Assembly (NCBI RefSeq): GCF_002224285.1
Contig: NZ_CP022436.1
Coordinates: forward strand, 2,914,001-2,978,000
Length of the DNA stretch: 64,000 bases
DNA from: Arthrobacter sp. YN
GTDB taxonomy: Bacteria; Actinomycetota; Actinomycetes; Actinomycetales; Micrococcaceae
Reading direction: 5' to 3'
This document shows positions 30,924 through 41,441 of this stretch, in pieces; within the stretch, counting starts at the first letter, position 1, and every line of letters starts with the position of its first letter. Under the pieces are notes generated by a model that was not told where the DNA came from, did not search any database, and saw nothing but the letters and a program-made list of their open reading frames with translations. A program made the translations under genes and the position numbers.

Positions 30924-31522
30924 ATGGACCCCGCTGTCGCCGCCCCGCACTTATCGGAGCCGGCCATCCCAGAGCTGTACTCCCCCCACCGGATCTTCAC
31001 CTGGAACGAACTGCAGAGCATGGCCTTCGACGGCATCCTGCTGCCGCTCTACGGGAAGAGTTACGCCTCGCCGGGAACCGCAATCACCCATCGCCTCCGG
31101 GCCCGCGCAGCAGCCCTCACAGTTCCGGAACGGATCCGGACCAAAGTAGTTGCCGGGCGGCTGACCGCCGCGTGGATCTACGGCTGCGCGAACCCCCGGA
31201 GCGCCTGTCACTCCTGGTTGATGCGAAGCACCGCATTTCAAGTCTGCGCGGAAGCACCGCCTGCAGCCTCCACGAAGTGCGGCTGGGTCAGATGGACGTA
31301 GTGAGCCTGGGCGGGATGCTGGTGAGCAGCCCGCTCCGCACTGCAGCGGACATCGCCTTGCACGTGGAGAGTGACCGCGCCCTGCCTGTCCTGAGGCGCC
31401 TCCTGGCCAAGAAAGACCTCGGGATCCGGTTGAGACTCCTCACGCTGGCCGTGGAGGCAGCACCGCGGGTTCCCCACAAGCGGCGTGCCCTGGCCACCCT
31501 TGCACACCTTGCTGCCGGCTAG
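30924..31522 (+). pseudogene. Conserved hypothetical gene broken by a single-base frameshift in a C-run
   Basis: The first part (frame of 30924) reads PELYSPHRIFTWNELQSMAF ... VVAGRLTAAWIYGC; the second part (frame shifted by one) reads PPERLSLLVDAKHRISSLRG ... AAPRVPHKRRALATLA. Together they make one continuous domain of about 199 residues, and the total length becomes a multiple of three if one C is added to the CCCCC run at 31193-31197. It resembles a family common in Arthrobacter with an AbiEi-like N-terminus, but I cannot name its function. It may be a true mutation or a sequencing error. Confidence 0.72.
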
Positions 31523-33912
31523 CTCCGCCGCCTGTTACCTGTGGTGCGGTAGACATCAAAGACGCCATCAATGCGGCGTACGGCATTCAGGACGTGGTGC
31601 AAGTACTTGGGGTCGCCCATTTCAAAAGCGAACTTCGAGATGGCAACCCTGTCGCTCGAGGTGTGGACCGAGGCAGCGAGGATGTTCACGTGGTTCTCGG
31701 ACAGAATCCGCGTCACGTCGGACAACAGGGATTTACGGTCCAACGCCTCCACCTGGATTTCCACCAGGAAGACGCTCGACTGTGTGGGAGCCCACTCCAC
31801 TTCCACGATTCTGTCCGGCTGGTCCCGGAGTCCCGAAACGTTGGTGCAATCGGTCCGGTGGACGGAGACACCCGAGCCGCGGGTGACGAATCCCAGGATG
31901 GGGTCCGGTGGAACGGGTGTGCAACAACGGGCCAGTTTGACCCAGACGTCGCCCACACCACGGACGATGACTCCGGAGTCCGAGAATTTGGACTTGGCAA
32001 CCTGCGTCGGAATGCTGACTTCGTCGAGGTCTTCATCCGGAGTCTCGTGGCCTCCCAAGTGCTCGACGAGTTTTTCCATCACGGATTGGGCGGACGTATG
32101 TCCATCACCGACGCCCGCATAGAGACCGGAGATATCAACGTAGTGGAAGTCCTCGGCCACCGCAGACAAGGCATCGTGCGTCATCAGGCGCTGCAACGGC
32201 AGGTTTTGCTTCCGCATGGCCCGCGTCAGCATGTCCTTGCCGCGATCGATTGCTTCTTCGCGGCGTTCCTTGGTGAACCACTGGCGGATCTTGTTGCGTG
32301 CACGTGCCGACTTGACGAAGTGTTGCCAGTCCTGGCTGGGACCGGCTCCTTCAGCCTTGGACGTGAAGATCTCCACCCAGTCGCCATGGTTCAGCTCACT
32401 GTTGAGCGGGACCAGCTTGCCGTTGACGCGGGCCCCGATGGTCCTGTGGCCGACCTCCGTGTGGACGGCGTAGGCAAAATCAACGGGAGTCGATCCCGCG
32501 GGCAGAGCCATGACCTCACCCTTCGGGGTGAAGACGAAAACTTCGCGTGCATTAATTTCGTAACGCAGGGAGTCCAGGAACTCGCCGGGGTCCGACGTTT
32601 CCTGCTGCCAGTCCACCAGGGACCTCAACCAGCCCATGTCCCCGTCGCGCGGGCTGCCGGGGCCCTGCGCCGTGCGGTTTGGCTGGTCCTTGTACTTCCA
32701 GTGCGCTGCCACACCGTACTCGGCCCGGCGATGCATTTCATGGGTTCGGATTTGGATCTCCACGGGCTTGCCGCCCGGGCCGATCACCGTGGTGTGCAGC
32801 GATTGGTACATGTTGAACTTGGGCATGGCGATGTAGTCCTTGAACCGCCCCGGAAGGGGATTCCATCGCGAATGCAGGGTACCCAGTGCTGCGTAACAGT
32901 CCCGGACCGAGTCCACCAGGACGCGCACGCCCATGAGGTCGTTGATGTCGTCGAAGTCCTTATCCCGGACGATCATCTTCTGGTAAATCGAGTAGTAGTG
33001 CTTGGGACGCCCGGTGATGGTCGCCTTGATCCTGGCGGTGCGCAAATCATCTGCTATCTGGTTGCGGATGACACTGAGGCTCTTCTCGCGCTCAGGCGTA
33101 CGGTCCCCCACCATGCGCACGATTTCCTCGTACACCTTGGGGTACAGGGCAGCGAAGGACAGGTCTTCGAGCTCCCACTTGATGGTGTTCATGCCCAGGC
33201 GGTGAGCCAGGGGGGCAAAGATCTCCAGCGTTTCACGAGCCTTGCGCGAGGAAGACTCAGCGGAGACAAAGCGCCACGTACGGGCGTTGTGCAGGCGGTC
33301 CGCCAACTTGATCATCAGGACCCGAATGTCCTTGGCCATGGCCACAACCATCTTGCGGACGGTCTCTGATTGCGCGGCTTCGCCAAAGCTGACCTTGTCC
33401 AGTTTGGTCACGCCATCCACCAGCATGGCAACCTCGGGACCAAAATCCCTCGTCAGGTCAGCCAGCGTGTAGGGGGTGTCCTCCACGGTGTCGTGAAGCA
33501 ACGCCGCCGCCAGAGTGGTGCCTGTCATTCCGAGTTCAGCCAGGATGGTGGCCACGGCCACCGGATGGGTGATGTAGGGATCACCACTCTTGCGTTTCTG
33601 GCCCTGGTGGCTTCGCTCTGCTATGGCGAAGGCCCGCTGGATCAGGTCAAAGTCCTCTTTGGGGTTGTTGGCCCGTACTGTCCGCAGCAAAGGTTCGAGG
33701 ATCGGAGAGTACGGAGCCACGCCACGGCCGGTCAGACGGGCCAAACGGGAACGTGTACGCTCCCGGCGCCCCGGAAAGGTTGGACGCGCGCCAGGGGTAT
33801 CCACCGGAACAGCTCCCGCAGTCCGTCCAGCCATGCTTGTTGCTGGAACCGCCACAGCATTGTGGCCGTCTTCCCCGCCCGCCGGTGGTGCCGACGTCGC
33901 ACGTTCTTCCAC
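31519..33912 (-). CDS. relA: Bifunctional (p)ppGpp synthetase/hydrolase RelA (797 aa)
   Basis: This Rsh protein makes and degrades (p)ppGpp. Domains in order: HD hydrolase ([15 protein letters not shown]), synthetase ([20 protein letters not shown] region, [22 protein letters not shown]), TGS, a helical region with conserved CC ([15 protein letters not shown]) and C-terminal ACT. The GTG at 33912 is preferred because AGGGG lies 8 bases upstream; an ATG at 34011 would add 33 unconserved residues that overlap the secF-side terminator. It is monocistronic here, and the apt gene that neighbours relA in mycobacteria is absent. Its TAG shares bases with the converging pseudogene. Confidence 0.96.
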   Translation of the reverse strand: MEERATSAPPAGGEDGHNAVAVPATSMAGRTAGAVPVDTPGARPTFPGRRERTRSRLARLTGRGVAPYSPILEPLLRTVRANNPKEDFDLIQRAFAIAERSHQGQKRKSGDPYITHPVAVATILAELGMTGTTLAAALLHDTVEDTPYTLADLTRDFGPEVAMLVDGVTKLDKVSFGEAAQSETVRKMVVAMAKDIRVLMIKLADRLHNARTWRFVSAESSSRKARETLEIFAPLAHRLGMNTIKWELEDLSFAALYPKVYEEIVRMVGDRTPEREKSLSVIRNQIADDLRTARIKATITGRPKHYYSIYQKMIVRDKDFDDINDLMGVRVLVDSVRDCYAALGTLHSRWNPLPGRFKDYIAMPKFNMYQSLHTTVIGPGGKPVEIQIRTHEMHRRAEYGVAAHWKYKDQPNRTAQGPGSPRDGDMGWLRSLVDWQQETSDPGEFLDSLRYEINAREVFVFTPKGEVMALPAGSTPVDFAYAVHTEVGHRTIGARVNGKLVPLNSELNHGDWVEIFTSKAEGAGPSQDWQHFVKSARARNKIRQWFTKERREEAIDRGKDMLTRAMRKQNLPLQRLMTHDALSAVAEDFHYVDISGLYAGVGDGHTSAQSVMEKLVEHLGGHETPDEDLDEVSIPTQVAKSKFSDSGVIVRGVGDVWVKLARCCTPVPPDPILGFVTRGSGVSVHRTDCTNVSGLRDQPDRIVEVEWAPTQSSVFLVEIQVEALDRKSLLSDVTRILSENHVNILAASVHTSSDRVAISKFAFEMGDPKYLHHVLNAVRRIDGVFDVYRTTGNRRRS

Positions 33913-34012
33913 AGAAGTACCCCTCACAACCGAATAATTCTCTAAGTCTATTCCCGTAAGTGAATGCTTCTGCAAATGGGCAGCACATGACGCACGGGAC
34001 GGGCAAGTCAAA

Positions 34013-34046
34013 GAGCCGGTCCCCGCATATGTGCGGGGACCGGCTC
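34013..34046 (-). terminator. secF terminator
   Basis: GAGCCGGTCCCCGC and GCGGGGACCGGCTC form 14-base arms around ATATGT between secF and relA. Confidence 0.85.
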
Positions 34047-34075
34047 AATGGTCAAACAGAGGCGTAGCGACGGGC

Positions 34076-35065
34076 CTAGACGGTGACGTCGGCCCGGCGG
34101 TGGGCTACCTTCTTGGCCTGCTTTACGAGTTCCGGCTCACCCTGGCGCAGCCACGCGTACAGGGGCGCCGCAATGAAGATCGTGGCAGCCGTACCAATGA
34201 TGATGCCCACGAACAACGCCAGGGAGAGGTCCCGCAGCGTGCCAGCGCCCAGGAGGCCTGCACCGATAAAGAGGATTGCTGCTACAGGGAGGACGGCCAC
34301 CATCATGGTGTTGATGGAGCGGACCAGAGTTTGGTTGATGGCAAGGTTAACTTCTTCACCGAACGTGCGGCGGGTCGAGGTGGTGATGTCCGCCGTGTTT
34401 TCACGAATCTTGTCGAACACCACCACGGTGTCGTACAGCGAGTAGCTGAGGACCGTCAGGAAGCCGATAATGGCCGACGGGGTAACTTCGAAGTCACTCA
34501 GGGCATAGATTCCCGCTGTAATGAACATGGTGACCAGCATGCCCACCAACGCCGACAACGACATCTTCCAGGTCCTGAAGTACAGGGCCATCAGGACAGC
34601 CGCCAAACCAACGAACACCACCAGGCCGATGAGCGCCTGTCGCGTGACATCCTGTCCCCAGGTCGGACCCACGAAGTTGGAGGTCACTTCGTTTTCCGTA
34701 ACCCCGTAGGCGCTGGTGAGGCCATCCTTGATGCGGTTCGTCTCGTCGTCGGTCAACTGGTCCGTCTGGATCCGCATGGTGTTGCCGGCGACATTGGCCA
34801 CGCGCGGGATGGCGCCGGGTACGACGTCGTGCACGGCCTTTTCGCCAAGGCTCGCGTCGGTGGTGCTCACGTTGGAAACGGTGAACTCCGAGCCGCCACG
34901 GAACTCAATGCCAAGGTTGAAACCACCCTTGGCCACCGGGATGAGGATGGAGAGGGCCACGGCGACGGCCGCGATGATGAACCAAATCTTCTTCGAATTT
35001 ACAAAGTTGTATGAGCGCTTACCCGTGTAAAGCTCATGGCCGAAGGTTGCGAAGCTCGTCGTCAT
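34076..35065 (-). CDS. secF: Protein translocase subunit SecF (329 aa)
   Basis: SecF works with SecD to use the proton gradient for late steps of secretion. Six membrane helices are seen, with the first periplasmic domain opening FNLGIEFRGGSEFTV and the conserved core GVTENEVTSNFVGPTWGQDVTRQAL and YDTVVVFDKIRENT. The start shares one base with the secD stop (TAATG) with GGAG upstream. Length is normal. The order yajC-secD-secF is the standard one. Confidence 0.96.
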   Translation of the reverse strand: MTTSFATFGHELYTGKRSYNFVNSKKIWFIIAAVAVALSILIPVAKGGFNLGIEFRGGSEFTVSNVSTTDASLGEKAVHDVVPGAIPRVANVAGNTMRIQTDQLTDDETNRIKDGLTSAYGVTENEVTSNFVGPTWGQDVTRQALIGLVVFVGLAAVLMALYFRTWKMSLSALVGMLVTMFITAGIYALSDFEVTPSAIIGFLTVLSYSLYDTVVVFDKIRENTADITTSTRRTFGEEVNLAINQTLVRSINTMMVAVLPVAAILFIGAGLLGAGTLRDLSLALFVGIIIGTAATIFIAAPLYAWLRQGEPELVKQAKKVAHRRADVTV

Positions 35066-36816
35066 TACTTCTCCTCCTTGGTTGCCGTGGAGGAACCAGT
35101 CAGCTGGCCCTTTTCGGCAAGACGCCGTTCAGCGATGGTCATGCGACGTTCTGCTTCAGCTGCGGCACCGCTGTTACGCGGACGCACGGGCGCGGGCTTG
35201 TCCTCGGGAGAGCGGAGCCTTCCGGCCCCACGGTACAGGGGAACTGCGCCCAAACGGTCAGGGGAAAGCCCGGAGAACCTGTGACCTTCGCCGAAGAACT
35301 TAGTGCGCGCCAGGAGCTGCAGCGTGGGGTGCGTAAACATGAACACCACAATGAGGTCGGCAACCGCCGTCAAGCCGAGCGTGAACGCGAAACCACGGAC
35401 GTTGCCCACAGCCACGAAGTAGAGGACAACTGCAGCCAGGAGATTGACCGCCTTGGAAGCCAGCACCGTTCGCTTGGCGCGCTTCCATCCGTTCTCCACC
35501 GCGGAAACAAGTCCGCGGCCTTCGCGCAATTCATCGCGGATACGCTCGAAGTAGACGATGAACGAGTCAGCGGTCTGGCCGATGGCCACGATCAAACCAG
35601 CCACGCCGGCGAGGGAGAGTCGATAGTTCTCGGTCCAGCCGAGGATCGCGATGGCCAGATAGGTTAAGACGCCGGCCACCACCAAGGAAGCGATGGTGAC
35701 AAGGCCCAGGGCCCGGTATTGGAAGAGTGAATAGACCACCACCAGCAGTAAGCCGATCATGCCGGCCAACAACCCGAGCCGGAGCTGGTCCCCACCCAAG
35801 GTGGCCGAAATCTGCTCCTGTGACTGGATCTCGAAGCTGATGGGCAGGGCACCGTAACGGAGCTGATCGGACAGCGCTTTGGCAGTAGCCTGCGTGAAGT
35901 CTCCCGTGATCTGCGGGCGTCCGTCCGTGATCACTGCCAGGGAACGCGGTGCGGAAATGACTTTGTCGTCCAGGACAATGGCGAACTGGGACTTGGGATC
36001 TTCAGTTCCTTGCGCCTGGGCCGCCACATAGTACTGGTTGAGCCGCTCGGTGACGGCCTTGAACTTCTCGGTGGCATCCCCGTTGAAGACGATGTTCACA
36101 CCCCAGGAGTTGGTGACCGAACCCTGGGCGCCCTGCACCTGGGAGAAAGTGGAATCGCTGATGTCCTGGCCCCGGACTTCTACCGGTCCAAGGATGTACT
36201 TGAGGGCCGGAGTCTTGGCTGTGGCAGCTTCGCAGGTTACAAGGGGCTTGGCCGGATCGGAGCGTTCACGCCTTTCAGTCGAAGGATTGACGCAGTCAAG
36301 TGCTTCGAATTCCTTCTGGACTTCGGGGGTGATCCAGTTGACATCACTCGCGTTGGCCGGCTCCGCCGTCGGCTTGTTCAGCTGGTCATCCGGTGTGCGT
36401 GATTCCACCGGGACGGCCGCGGGATCTCCGTAGGTAATGACAGGCCGGAAGTTCATGTCGGCCGAAGCCTGGATCAAGTCGCGGGTTTCCTTGGAAGGTG
36501 TACCCGGGAGGCTGACCACAACATTGCGGCCGGACTGGGTGCTGATCTCTGCTTCAGCAACGCCCGAGCCATCAACCCGCTGACGGATGATCGCAACTGC
36601 CTGGTTGAGCTGCTCTTCGTTGATCTCGCTGGATCCGTCAACCCTGGGCGCCAGGATCATCTGGGTACCGCCCTCGAGGTCCAAGGCAAGCTTGGGTGCC
36701 CAGCTGGCATTACCAGTCAAAACTCCGCCACCCAGGACGGCGGTGAGTACAACGAATATTGCTCCAAGCCAGGTCAGCACCCTGCGGGCTGAATTTTTGG
36801 GGCCGGTCCGTGCCAT
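35065..36816 (-). CDS. secD: Protein translocase subunit SecD (583 aa)
   Basis: SecD has an N-terminal helix (LTWLGAIFVVLTAVLGGGV), a large extracytoplasmic domain opening LALDLEGGTQM, and five further membrane helices with VAGLIVAIGQTADSFIVYFERIRDE carrying the conserved D519-like Asp. The C-terminal 70 residues are charged and cytoplasmic. I choose ATG at 36816, which has AGGAAG upstream, over the in-frame ATG at 36855. It heads secD-secF after yajC. Confidence 0.95.
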   Translation of the reverse strand: MARTGPKNSARRVLTWLGAIFVVLTAVLGGGVLTGNASWAPKLALDLEGGTQMILAPRVDGSSEINEEQLNQAVAIIRQRVDGSGVAEAEISTQSGRNVVVSLPGTPSKETRDLIQASADMNFRPVITYGDPAAVPVESRTPDDQLNKPTAEPANASDVNWITPEVQKEFEALDCVNPSTERRERSDPAKPLVTCEAATAKTPALKYILGPVEVRGQDISDSTFSQVQGAQGSVTNSWGVNIVFNGDATEKFKAVTERLNQYYVAAQAQGTEDPKSQFAIVLDDKVISAPRSLAVITDGRPQITGDFTQATAKALSDQLRYGALPISFEIQSQEQISATLGGDQLRLGLLAGMIGLLLVVVYSLFQYRALGLVTIASLVVAGVLTYLAIAILGWTENYRLSLAGVAGLIVAIGQTADSFIVYFERIRDELREGRGLVSAVENGWKRAKRTVLASKAVNLLAAVVLYFVAVGNVRGFAFTLGLTAVADLIVVFMFTHPTLQLLARTKFFGEGHRFSGLSPDRLGAVPLYRGAGRLRSPEDKPAPVRPRNSGAAAEAERRMTIAERRLAEKGQLTGSSTATKEEK

Positions 36817-36930
36817 TATCGATCTTCCTGTTATCGCCGGACAGCCGCCGGCCAACGCATGTGAGCGTCTGCCGGCGGCTCTCAGCTGCCGTAGAAGTTG
36901 CCTTGCGCGGGGGTGCCGCGCCTGACGATC

Positions 36931-37359
36931 CTAGTTGTCCTTCTTGTCCTCTTTGTTGAGGCGCGCAATGGTTTCTTCGGGCGTCTCAACTGCGGCAGGA
37001 GCTTCAGCATCTGCGGTAGTCAGGGAAGAAGCGTCGTCCGGTACAACCGGGGCTTCCTCAGCGGGCGCTTCAACTACCTTGGTGACGGCCTGGCGGTGAA
37101 CCGTGGCCTCGTTACCCGGGGAAAGTTCGATGACAACCTTGTTCTCGGCTTCGTCGATGGAGACGATGCGGCCAAAGAGACCGAAGCTGGTCATGACGTC
37201 GACGCCCGGAGCGAACTTGGACTGCATTTCAGCCTGCTGCTGCTGGGTCTTCTTGTTGCGGCGGAACATCATGAAGACAAAGAGTCCAAGCATGACGAAC
37301 AGCAATATGGTCATTGGATCCACAGGGAAGTTCCGTTCTGTACTTACGTTTTGGTTCAC
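36931..37359 (-). CDS. yajC: Preprotein translocase accessory subunit YajC (about 142 aa)
   Basis: One membrane helix (TILLFVMLGLFVFMMF) is followed by RRNKKTQQQQAEMQSKFAPGVDVMTSFGLFGRI, the YajC signature, then an acidic Ala-rich tail. YajC binds SecDF. The start is uncertain: GTG at 37359 has AGGGA 8 bases upstream, GTG at 37323 has a weaker site, and an upstream ATG at 37395 has none. It lies about 115 bases before secD in the expected order. Confidence 0.9.
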   Translation of the reverse strand: MNQNVSTERNFPVDPMTILLFVMLGLFVFMMFRRNKKTQQQQAEMQSKFAPGVDVMTSFGLFGRIVSIDEAENKVVIELSPGNEATVHRQAVTKVVEAPAEEAPVVPDDASSLTTADAEAPAAVETPEETIARLNKEDKKDN

Positions 37360-37459
37360 GGCAACGTCCCTGGCAGATCCGCGAGGCGGCTGCATGGATC
37401 AAGGACTCGAACGTGCCGAGCGTCATACCAGTCTAGAGGGAAAAGCTGAACACGGCGTG

Positions 37460-38536
37460 TTAACCGACGGTATCTACGCTTTCGGCGTGGTTTTCATCCT
37501 CGCCGAAGAGTGCCAGGGCTTCCTGGCCGAAGACTCCGGCCGGCACGGCGTAACCGAGATGCGTCCACGCTGAAGCCATGGCGATGCGGCCACGCGGCGT
37601 TCGGCCCAGCAGTCCTTCACGCACCAAAAACGGCTCGGCCACGGTCTCCACCGTTTCCGGTTCCTCTCCCACGGCAATCGCCAGTGTGGACAACCCCACA
37701 GGACCGCCGTTGAACTTGGTGATGAGCGCTTCCAGCACGGAACGGTCCAGCCGGTCCAGTCCCCGCGCATCCACTTCATACATGTCCAAAGCCGCTGAAG
37801 CAGACCGGGCGTCAATCTGGTCAATGCCATGAACCAGGGCCCAGTCACGGACCCGGCGAAGGAGACGGTTGGCAATTCGTGGAGTACCACGCGACCGACC
37901 GGCGATCTCAGTAAACCCGGCCGAGTTCACCTTCAGGTCCAGCAGGCCTGCAGATCGACGAAGGACGAGCTCCAGTTCAGCAACCGAGTAGAACTCGAGG
38001 TGGCCTGTGAAGCCGAAGCGGTCACGCAACGGACCCGGCAGGAGGCCTGCGCGGGTGGTGGCTCCTACCAGCGTAAACGGAGGCAACTCCAGGGGAATGG
38101 CCGTAGCGCCGGCTCCCTTGCCCACCACAATGTCCACCCGGAAGTCTTCCATGGCCATGTAGAGCATTTCCTCTGCAGGCCTGGACATCCGGTGGATTTC
38201 ATCCAGGAACAGGACCTCCCCCTCGGAAAGCGAGGAGAGGATGGCGGCGAGGTCTCCGGCGTGCTGGATGGCAGGACCACTGCTGATACGCAATGGCGCG
38301 TTCATTTCTGCCGCGATGATCATGGCCAGAGTTGTCTTGCCCAGGCCTGGTGGGCCGGACATCAAGACGTGGTCGGCACTGCGTCCGCGCATCTTTGAGG
38401 CCTCGAGGACCAGGGCCAGTTGCTTACGCACGCGGTGCTGGCCGACGAAATCATGCAGGTTCTTAGGGCGGAGCGCAGCCTCAATGACCCGCTCTTCCGG
38501 CTCCTCTCCCCCGTTGACGAGTGATTGCTCAGCCAC
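37460..38536 (-). CDS. ruvB: Holliday junction branch migration ATPase RuvB (358 aa)
   Basis: RuvB is the hexameric motor of RuvAB. Walker A is [12 protein letters not shown], Walker B is LFLDEIHRM, sensor text [20 protein letters not shown] and the winged-helix C-terminal domain ([18 protein letters not shown]) are present. The GTG start overlaps the ruvA stop by 8 bases. Length is normal. Confidence 0.97.
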   Translation of the reverse strand: MAEQSLVNGGEEPEERVIEAALRPKNLHDFVGQHRVRKQLALVLEASKMRGRSADHVLMSGPPGLGKTTLAMIIAAEMNAPLRISSGPAIQHAGDLAAILSSLSEGEVLFLDEIHRMSRPAEEMLYMAMEDFRVDIVVGKGAGATAIPLELPPFTLVGATTRAGLLPGPLRDRFGFTGHLEFYSVAELELVLRRSAGLLDLKVNSAGFTEIAGRSRGTPRIANRLLRRVRDWALVHGIDQIDARSASAALDMYEVDARGLDRLDRSVLEALITKFNGGPVGLSTLAIAVGEEPETVETVAEPFLVREGLLGRTPRGRIAMASAWTHLGYAVPAGVFGQEALALFGEDENHAESVDTVG

Positions 38537-39176
38537 GGCTGCCTACGCGATTGCCGGCGCGTGCGCCGTCCTGGCCCAGCCAGCGCAGTGTAGCGCGGAG
38601 GATCTGGGCCACGTTACCCGCCTCCACCAGCTCCGGAGAGTCGGCCATGGCTTTGTCGATGCTGCCCGCAGCGTCCTTCTCGGACCACCCCAGGCTGGTC
38701 ATGGCAGCGACTACCTGGGGCTTCCACTCGGCGTTGGTGGCAGCCTGGGCAGCAGTGGCTGCGGAGCCGGTGCCATGCGGAACCAGTTTGCCCGCGAGTT
38801 CCAGGACGATCCGGCCGGCCACCTTGGGCCCAATTCCGGGGACCTTGGTGAAAGCCTTGCCATCACCGGTGTGTGCTGCCACACGGATTGCTTCAGGCTC
38901 GTGCACGGCCAGGACGGCCAGTGCCAGCCTCGGCCCCACGCCGCTGACGCTGAGCAGGACGTCGAAAACTTCACGTTCGTCGTCATCCGCGAAACCGAAC
39001 AACGTGAGGGAATCTTCACGGACGATCATGGACGTGAAGAGCTTGGCCTCGGTTCCGACCTTGAGGTGGCTCAGGGTTTGCGGGGTGGCGAAGACGCTCA
39101 TACCCGCCCCATTGAGGTCAATGACGGCGGTGGACAAACCCACGTGGGCTACGGTTCCACGAAGAAAACTGATCAA
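38529..39176 (-). CDS. ruvA: Holliday junction DNA helicase RuvA (215 aa)
   Basis: RuvA binds four-way junctions and loads RuvB. The OB domain ([13 protein letters not shown]), two helix-hairpin-helix motifs ([12 protein letters not shown] and [15 protein letters not shown]) and the C-terminal RuvB-binding domain ([13 protein letters not shown]) are all present. The start is TTG, decided by AGGAG 7 bases upstream and by the family N-terminus. The ruvC-ruvA gap is about 79 bases. Confidence 0.96.
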   Translation of the reverse strand: MISFLRGTVAHVGLSTAVIDLNGAGMSVFATPQTLSHLKVGTEAKLFTSMIVREDSLTLFGFADDDEREVFDVLLSVSGVGPRLALAVLAVHEPEAIRVAAHTGDGKAFTKVPGIGPKVAGRIVLELAGKLVPHGTGSAATAAQAATNAEWKPQVVAAMTSLGWSEKDAAGSIDKAMADSPELVEAGNVAQILRATLRWLGQDGARAGNRVGSRG

Positions 39177-39255
39177 GACCCGGCTCCTGAATAATTACGG
39201 CCCAAGCGGACTATCCGAACATATCTACGAATACCCTAGCAAGGACGGTGGGGAA

Positions 39256-39834
39256 TCACCGTGCGCGGCGCGCTTTGGCTTCGGCGTCGGCCCAGGCCTT
39301 CTGAGCGGGAGTCAGCGAACCGGCACCGGAGGAACCACCCGCTGCGCCCATTCCGCTGCCCGCCCGCCATGCGTGCGTCAGGGCCAGAGCCAGGGCGTCT
39401 GCGGCATCGGCTGGCTTGGGTGGAGCGTCCAGGCGCAGGATCTTGGTCACGAGTTTGGTGACAGCGTCTTTGTTGGCCGTTCCACTGCCGGTCACTGCGG
39501 CTTTGACCTCAGAGGGAGTGTGCAGGGCCACCGGAATGCCACGGCGGGCGGCCGCAGCGATCACCACACCGGAGGCCTGGGCGACACCCATTACCGTGCT
39601 GACGTTCAGCTGGGAGAAAACGCGCTCGACGGCGACGACATCCGGCTCGTGCCGGTCCAGCCATTCATCGATCGCTTCAGCGATCACCAGCAGGCGCTTG
39701 TCCAAGGTCTGGTCAGCGGACGTTCCCACCACTCCGACAGCCACCATGGTGGCTCTGCGGTTCCGCTCAATGTCCACTACGCCGATGCCGCAACGGGTAA
39801 GGCCCGGATCGACTCCCAATACGCGAAGAGTCAA
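39256..39834 (-). CDS. ruvC: Holliday junction resolvase RuvC (192 aa)
   Basis: RuvC cuts junctions at the RuvAB complex. Catalytic acidic residues sit in [23 protein letters not shown] and [10 protein letters not shown]. The start is TTG with AGGAAGG upstream. The C-terminus carries an extra 30 residues rich in Gly and Ala. In M. tuberculosis ruvC is under an SOS box; I see none immediately upstream here. Confidence 0.96.
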   Translation of the reverse strand: MTLRVLGVDPGLTRCGIGVVDIERNRRATMVAVGVVGTSADQTLDKRLLVIAEAIDEWLDRHEPDVVAVERVFSQLNVSTVMGVAQASGVVIAAAARRGIPVALHTPSEVKAAVTGSGTANKDAVTKLVTKILRLDAPPKPADAADALALALTHAWRAGSGMGAAGGSSGAGSLTPAQKAWADAEAKARRAR

Positions 39835-39878
39835 GTCCGGGCCTTCCTGGTTGAAATCAACATTGGTTGCTGCCCCGC

Positions 39879-40634
39879 CTAGTCGGCGTCGAGGGCAGCC
39901 TGCACTTCCTCGCTGAAGTCCGCGTTGCTGTAGACGTTCTGGACATCGTCCAGGTCTTCCAGTGCATCGACGAGCTTCATGAACTTCCTGGCACCATCGA
40001 CATCGAGTTCCACCTGCATGGACGGAACGAATTCGGCTTCATCGGTTTCGTAGTCGATGCCGGCGTCTTTGAGGGCGTCGCGGATGGCCTGGAGGTCGGA
40101 GGGCTCGGAATGGATTTCCCAGTTCTCGCCGCTGTCCTTCACTTCCTCAGCTCCGGCTTCCAGGACGGCCATCAGGATGTCGTCTTCGCTGAGGCCGTTC
40201 TTCGGCAGGACCACAACACCCTTGCGGGCGAAGAGGTAGCTGACCGAACCGGGGTCGGCAATGGTGCCGCCGTTGCGGGAAATGGCGAGGCGGACTTCCG
40301 AAGCTGCCCGGTTTTTGTTGTCGGTCAGACATTCGATCAGCAGGGCAGAACCCTGCGGACCGCGTGCTTCGTACATGATTTCGGTGTAGTCGACTACCTC
40401 ACCAGTGAGGCCGGCACCACGTTTGATGGCGCGGTCGATGTTGTCGTTGGGTACCGACGTCTTCTTGGCCTTGGTGACAGCCAACTCCAGGCCGGGGTTG
40501 CCGGCGAGGTCCGGGCCGCCCATGCGGGCAGCAACTTCGATGTTCTTGATCAGTTTCGCGAACGACTTTGCACGCCTGCCATCAATAATGGCTTTCTTGT
40601 GCTTGGTGGTCGCCCATTTGGAGTGGCCTGACAT
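39879..40634 (-). CDS. YebC/PmpR-family regulatory/translation factor (251 aa)
   Basis: The protein begins [23 protein letters not shown] in family style and contains [17 protein letters not shown] and the NGG...SVSYLF segment. YebC proteins were described as DNA-binding regulators and more recently as ribosome factors for proline-rich stalls. The acidic C-terminal end is normal. It lies 3 bases after pdxT and 44 bases before ruvC, in the order pdxT-yebC-ruvC seen across actinobacteria. Confidence 0.94.
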   Translation of the reverse strand: MSGHSKWATTKHKKAIIDGRRAKSFAKLIKNIEVAARMGGPDLAGNPGLELAVTKAKKTSVPNDNIDRAIKRGAGLTGEVVDYTEIMYEARGPQGSALLIECLTDNKNRAASEVRLAISRNGGTIADPGSVSYLFARKGVVVLPKNGLSEDDILMAVLEAGAEEVKDSGENWEIHSEPSDLQAIRDALKDAGIDYETDEAEFVPSMQVELDVDGARKFMKLVDALEDLDDVQNVYSNADFSEEVQAALDAD

Positions 40635-40637
40635 GCT

Positions 40638-41339
40638 TTACGCTTCTCCTCTGATCATTCGAATAAAGAGTTCATGCACGCGCTTCTCCCCAGTCACTTC
40701 CGGATGGAAGGAGGTGGCCAGCAGGTGGCCGGAGCGCACTGCAACAATTCTAGCCACTCCGTGCAAAGCAGCTGTGTGGCTGGCGTGGTCAGGATCAACC
40801 TGCGCCAGGATTTCGACGTCCGGACCTACACGTTCCACCCAGGGACCGCGAATGAAGACAGCGTGGACGGGATCCACGCCTGACTCCCCGGCACTGAAGT
40901 CCAGGCCCTTGAAATCGAGGTCCGTTTCGAAGGATTCACGCTGGCGGCCAAATGCGTTCCGGCGCACGGTGATGTCCAGGCCGCCAAAAGTCTGCTGGGG
41001 ATTTCCTTTAAGGTCCTTGGCGGGATCGGCGATTTCATCGGCCAGCAGGATCATACCGGCGCAGGAGCCATAGACGGGAAGGCCGTCTGCTATGCGCTTT
41101 TGGATAGGATCGCGCAGTTCGAAAATCCGCGACAATTTGTCGATGGTGGTGGATTCGCCGCCGGGGATGATCAGGCCGTCAACATCGTCCAGCTCGGACG
41201 GCCGGCGGATGCCCACGCCGGTGGCTCCAGCGGCCTCCACAGCGTGGATATGCTCGCGGAAGTCGCCTTGGAGTGCCAGAACGCCGATCCTGAGTCCTGA
41301 ACCCACGCGCGATGAAGCGTCGGAAAGGGGGTTGGTCAT
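40638..41339 (-). CDS. pdxT: Pyridoxal 5'-phosphate synthase glutaminase subunit PdxT (233 aa)
   Basis: PdxT supplies ammonia to PdxS for PLP synthesis. The oxyanion/GGES segment [14 protein letters not shown], the nucleophile Cys in [11 protein letters not shown] and the catalytic His/Glu in [17 protein letters not shown] are present. ATG at 41339 gives a start just before [16 protein letters not shown]; the upstream extension to 41387 is not conserved. pdxS is about 5.6 kb away rather than adjacent, because murT-gatD, a CapA-like gene and an M3 peptidase gene lie between. Confidence 0.95.
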   Translation of the reverse strand: MTNPLSDASSRVGSGLRIGVLALQGDFREHIHAVEAAGATGVGIRRPSELDDVDGLIIPGGESTTIDKLSRIFELRDPIQKRIADGLPVYGSCAGMILLADEIADPAKDLKGNPQQTFGGLDITVRRNAFGRQRESFETDLDFKGLDFSAGESGVDPVHAVFIRGPWVERVGPDVEILAQVDPDHASHTAALHGVARIVAVRSGHLLATSFHPEVTGEKRVHELFIRMIRGEA

Positions 41340-41441
41340 TGATCCATCATAGTGCGCTGCGCCTGCCGCGACGTCTTCCGCGACCACCGGGGACTGCCGT
41401 CAGTCCGGGTTCCATGCCCTGACTGGGATATATTACAGAGC

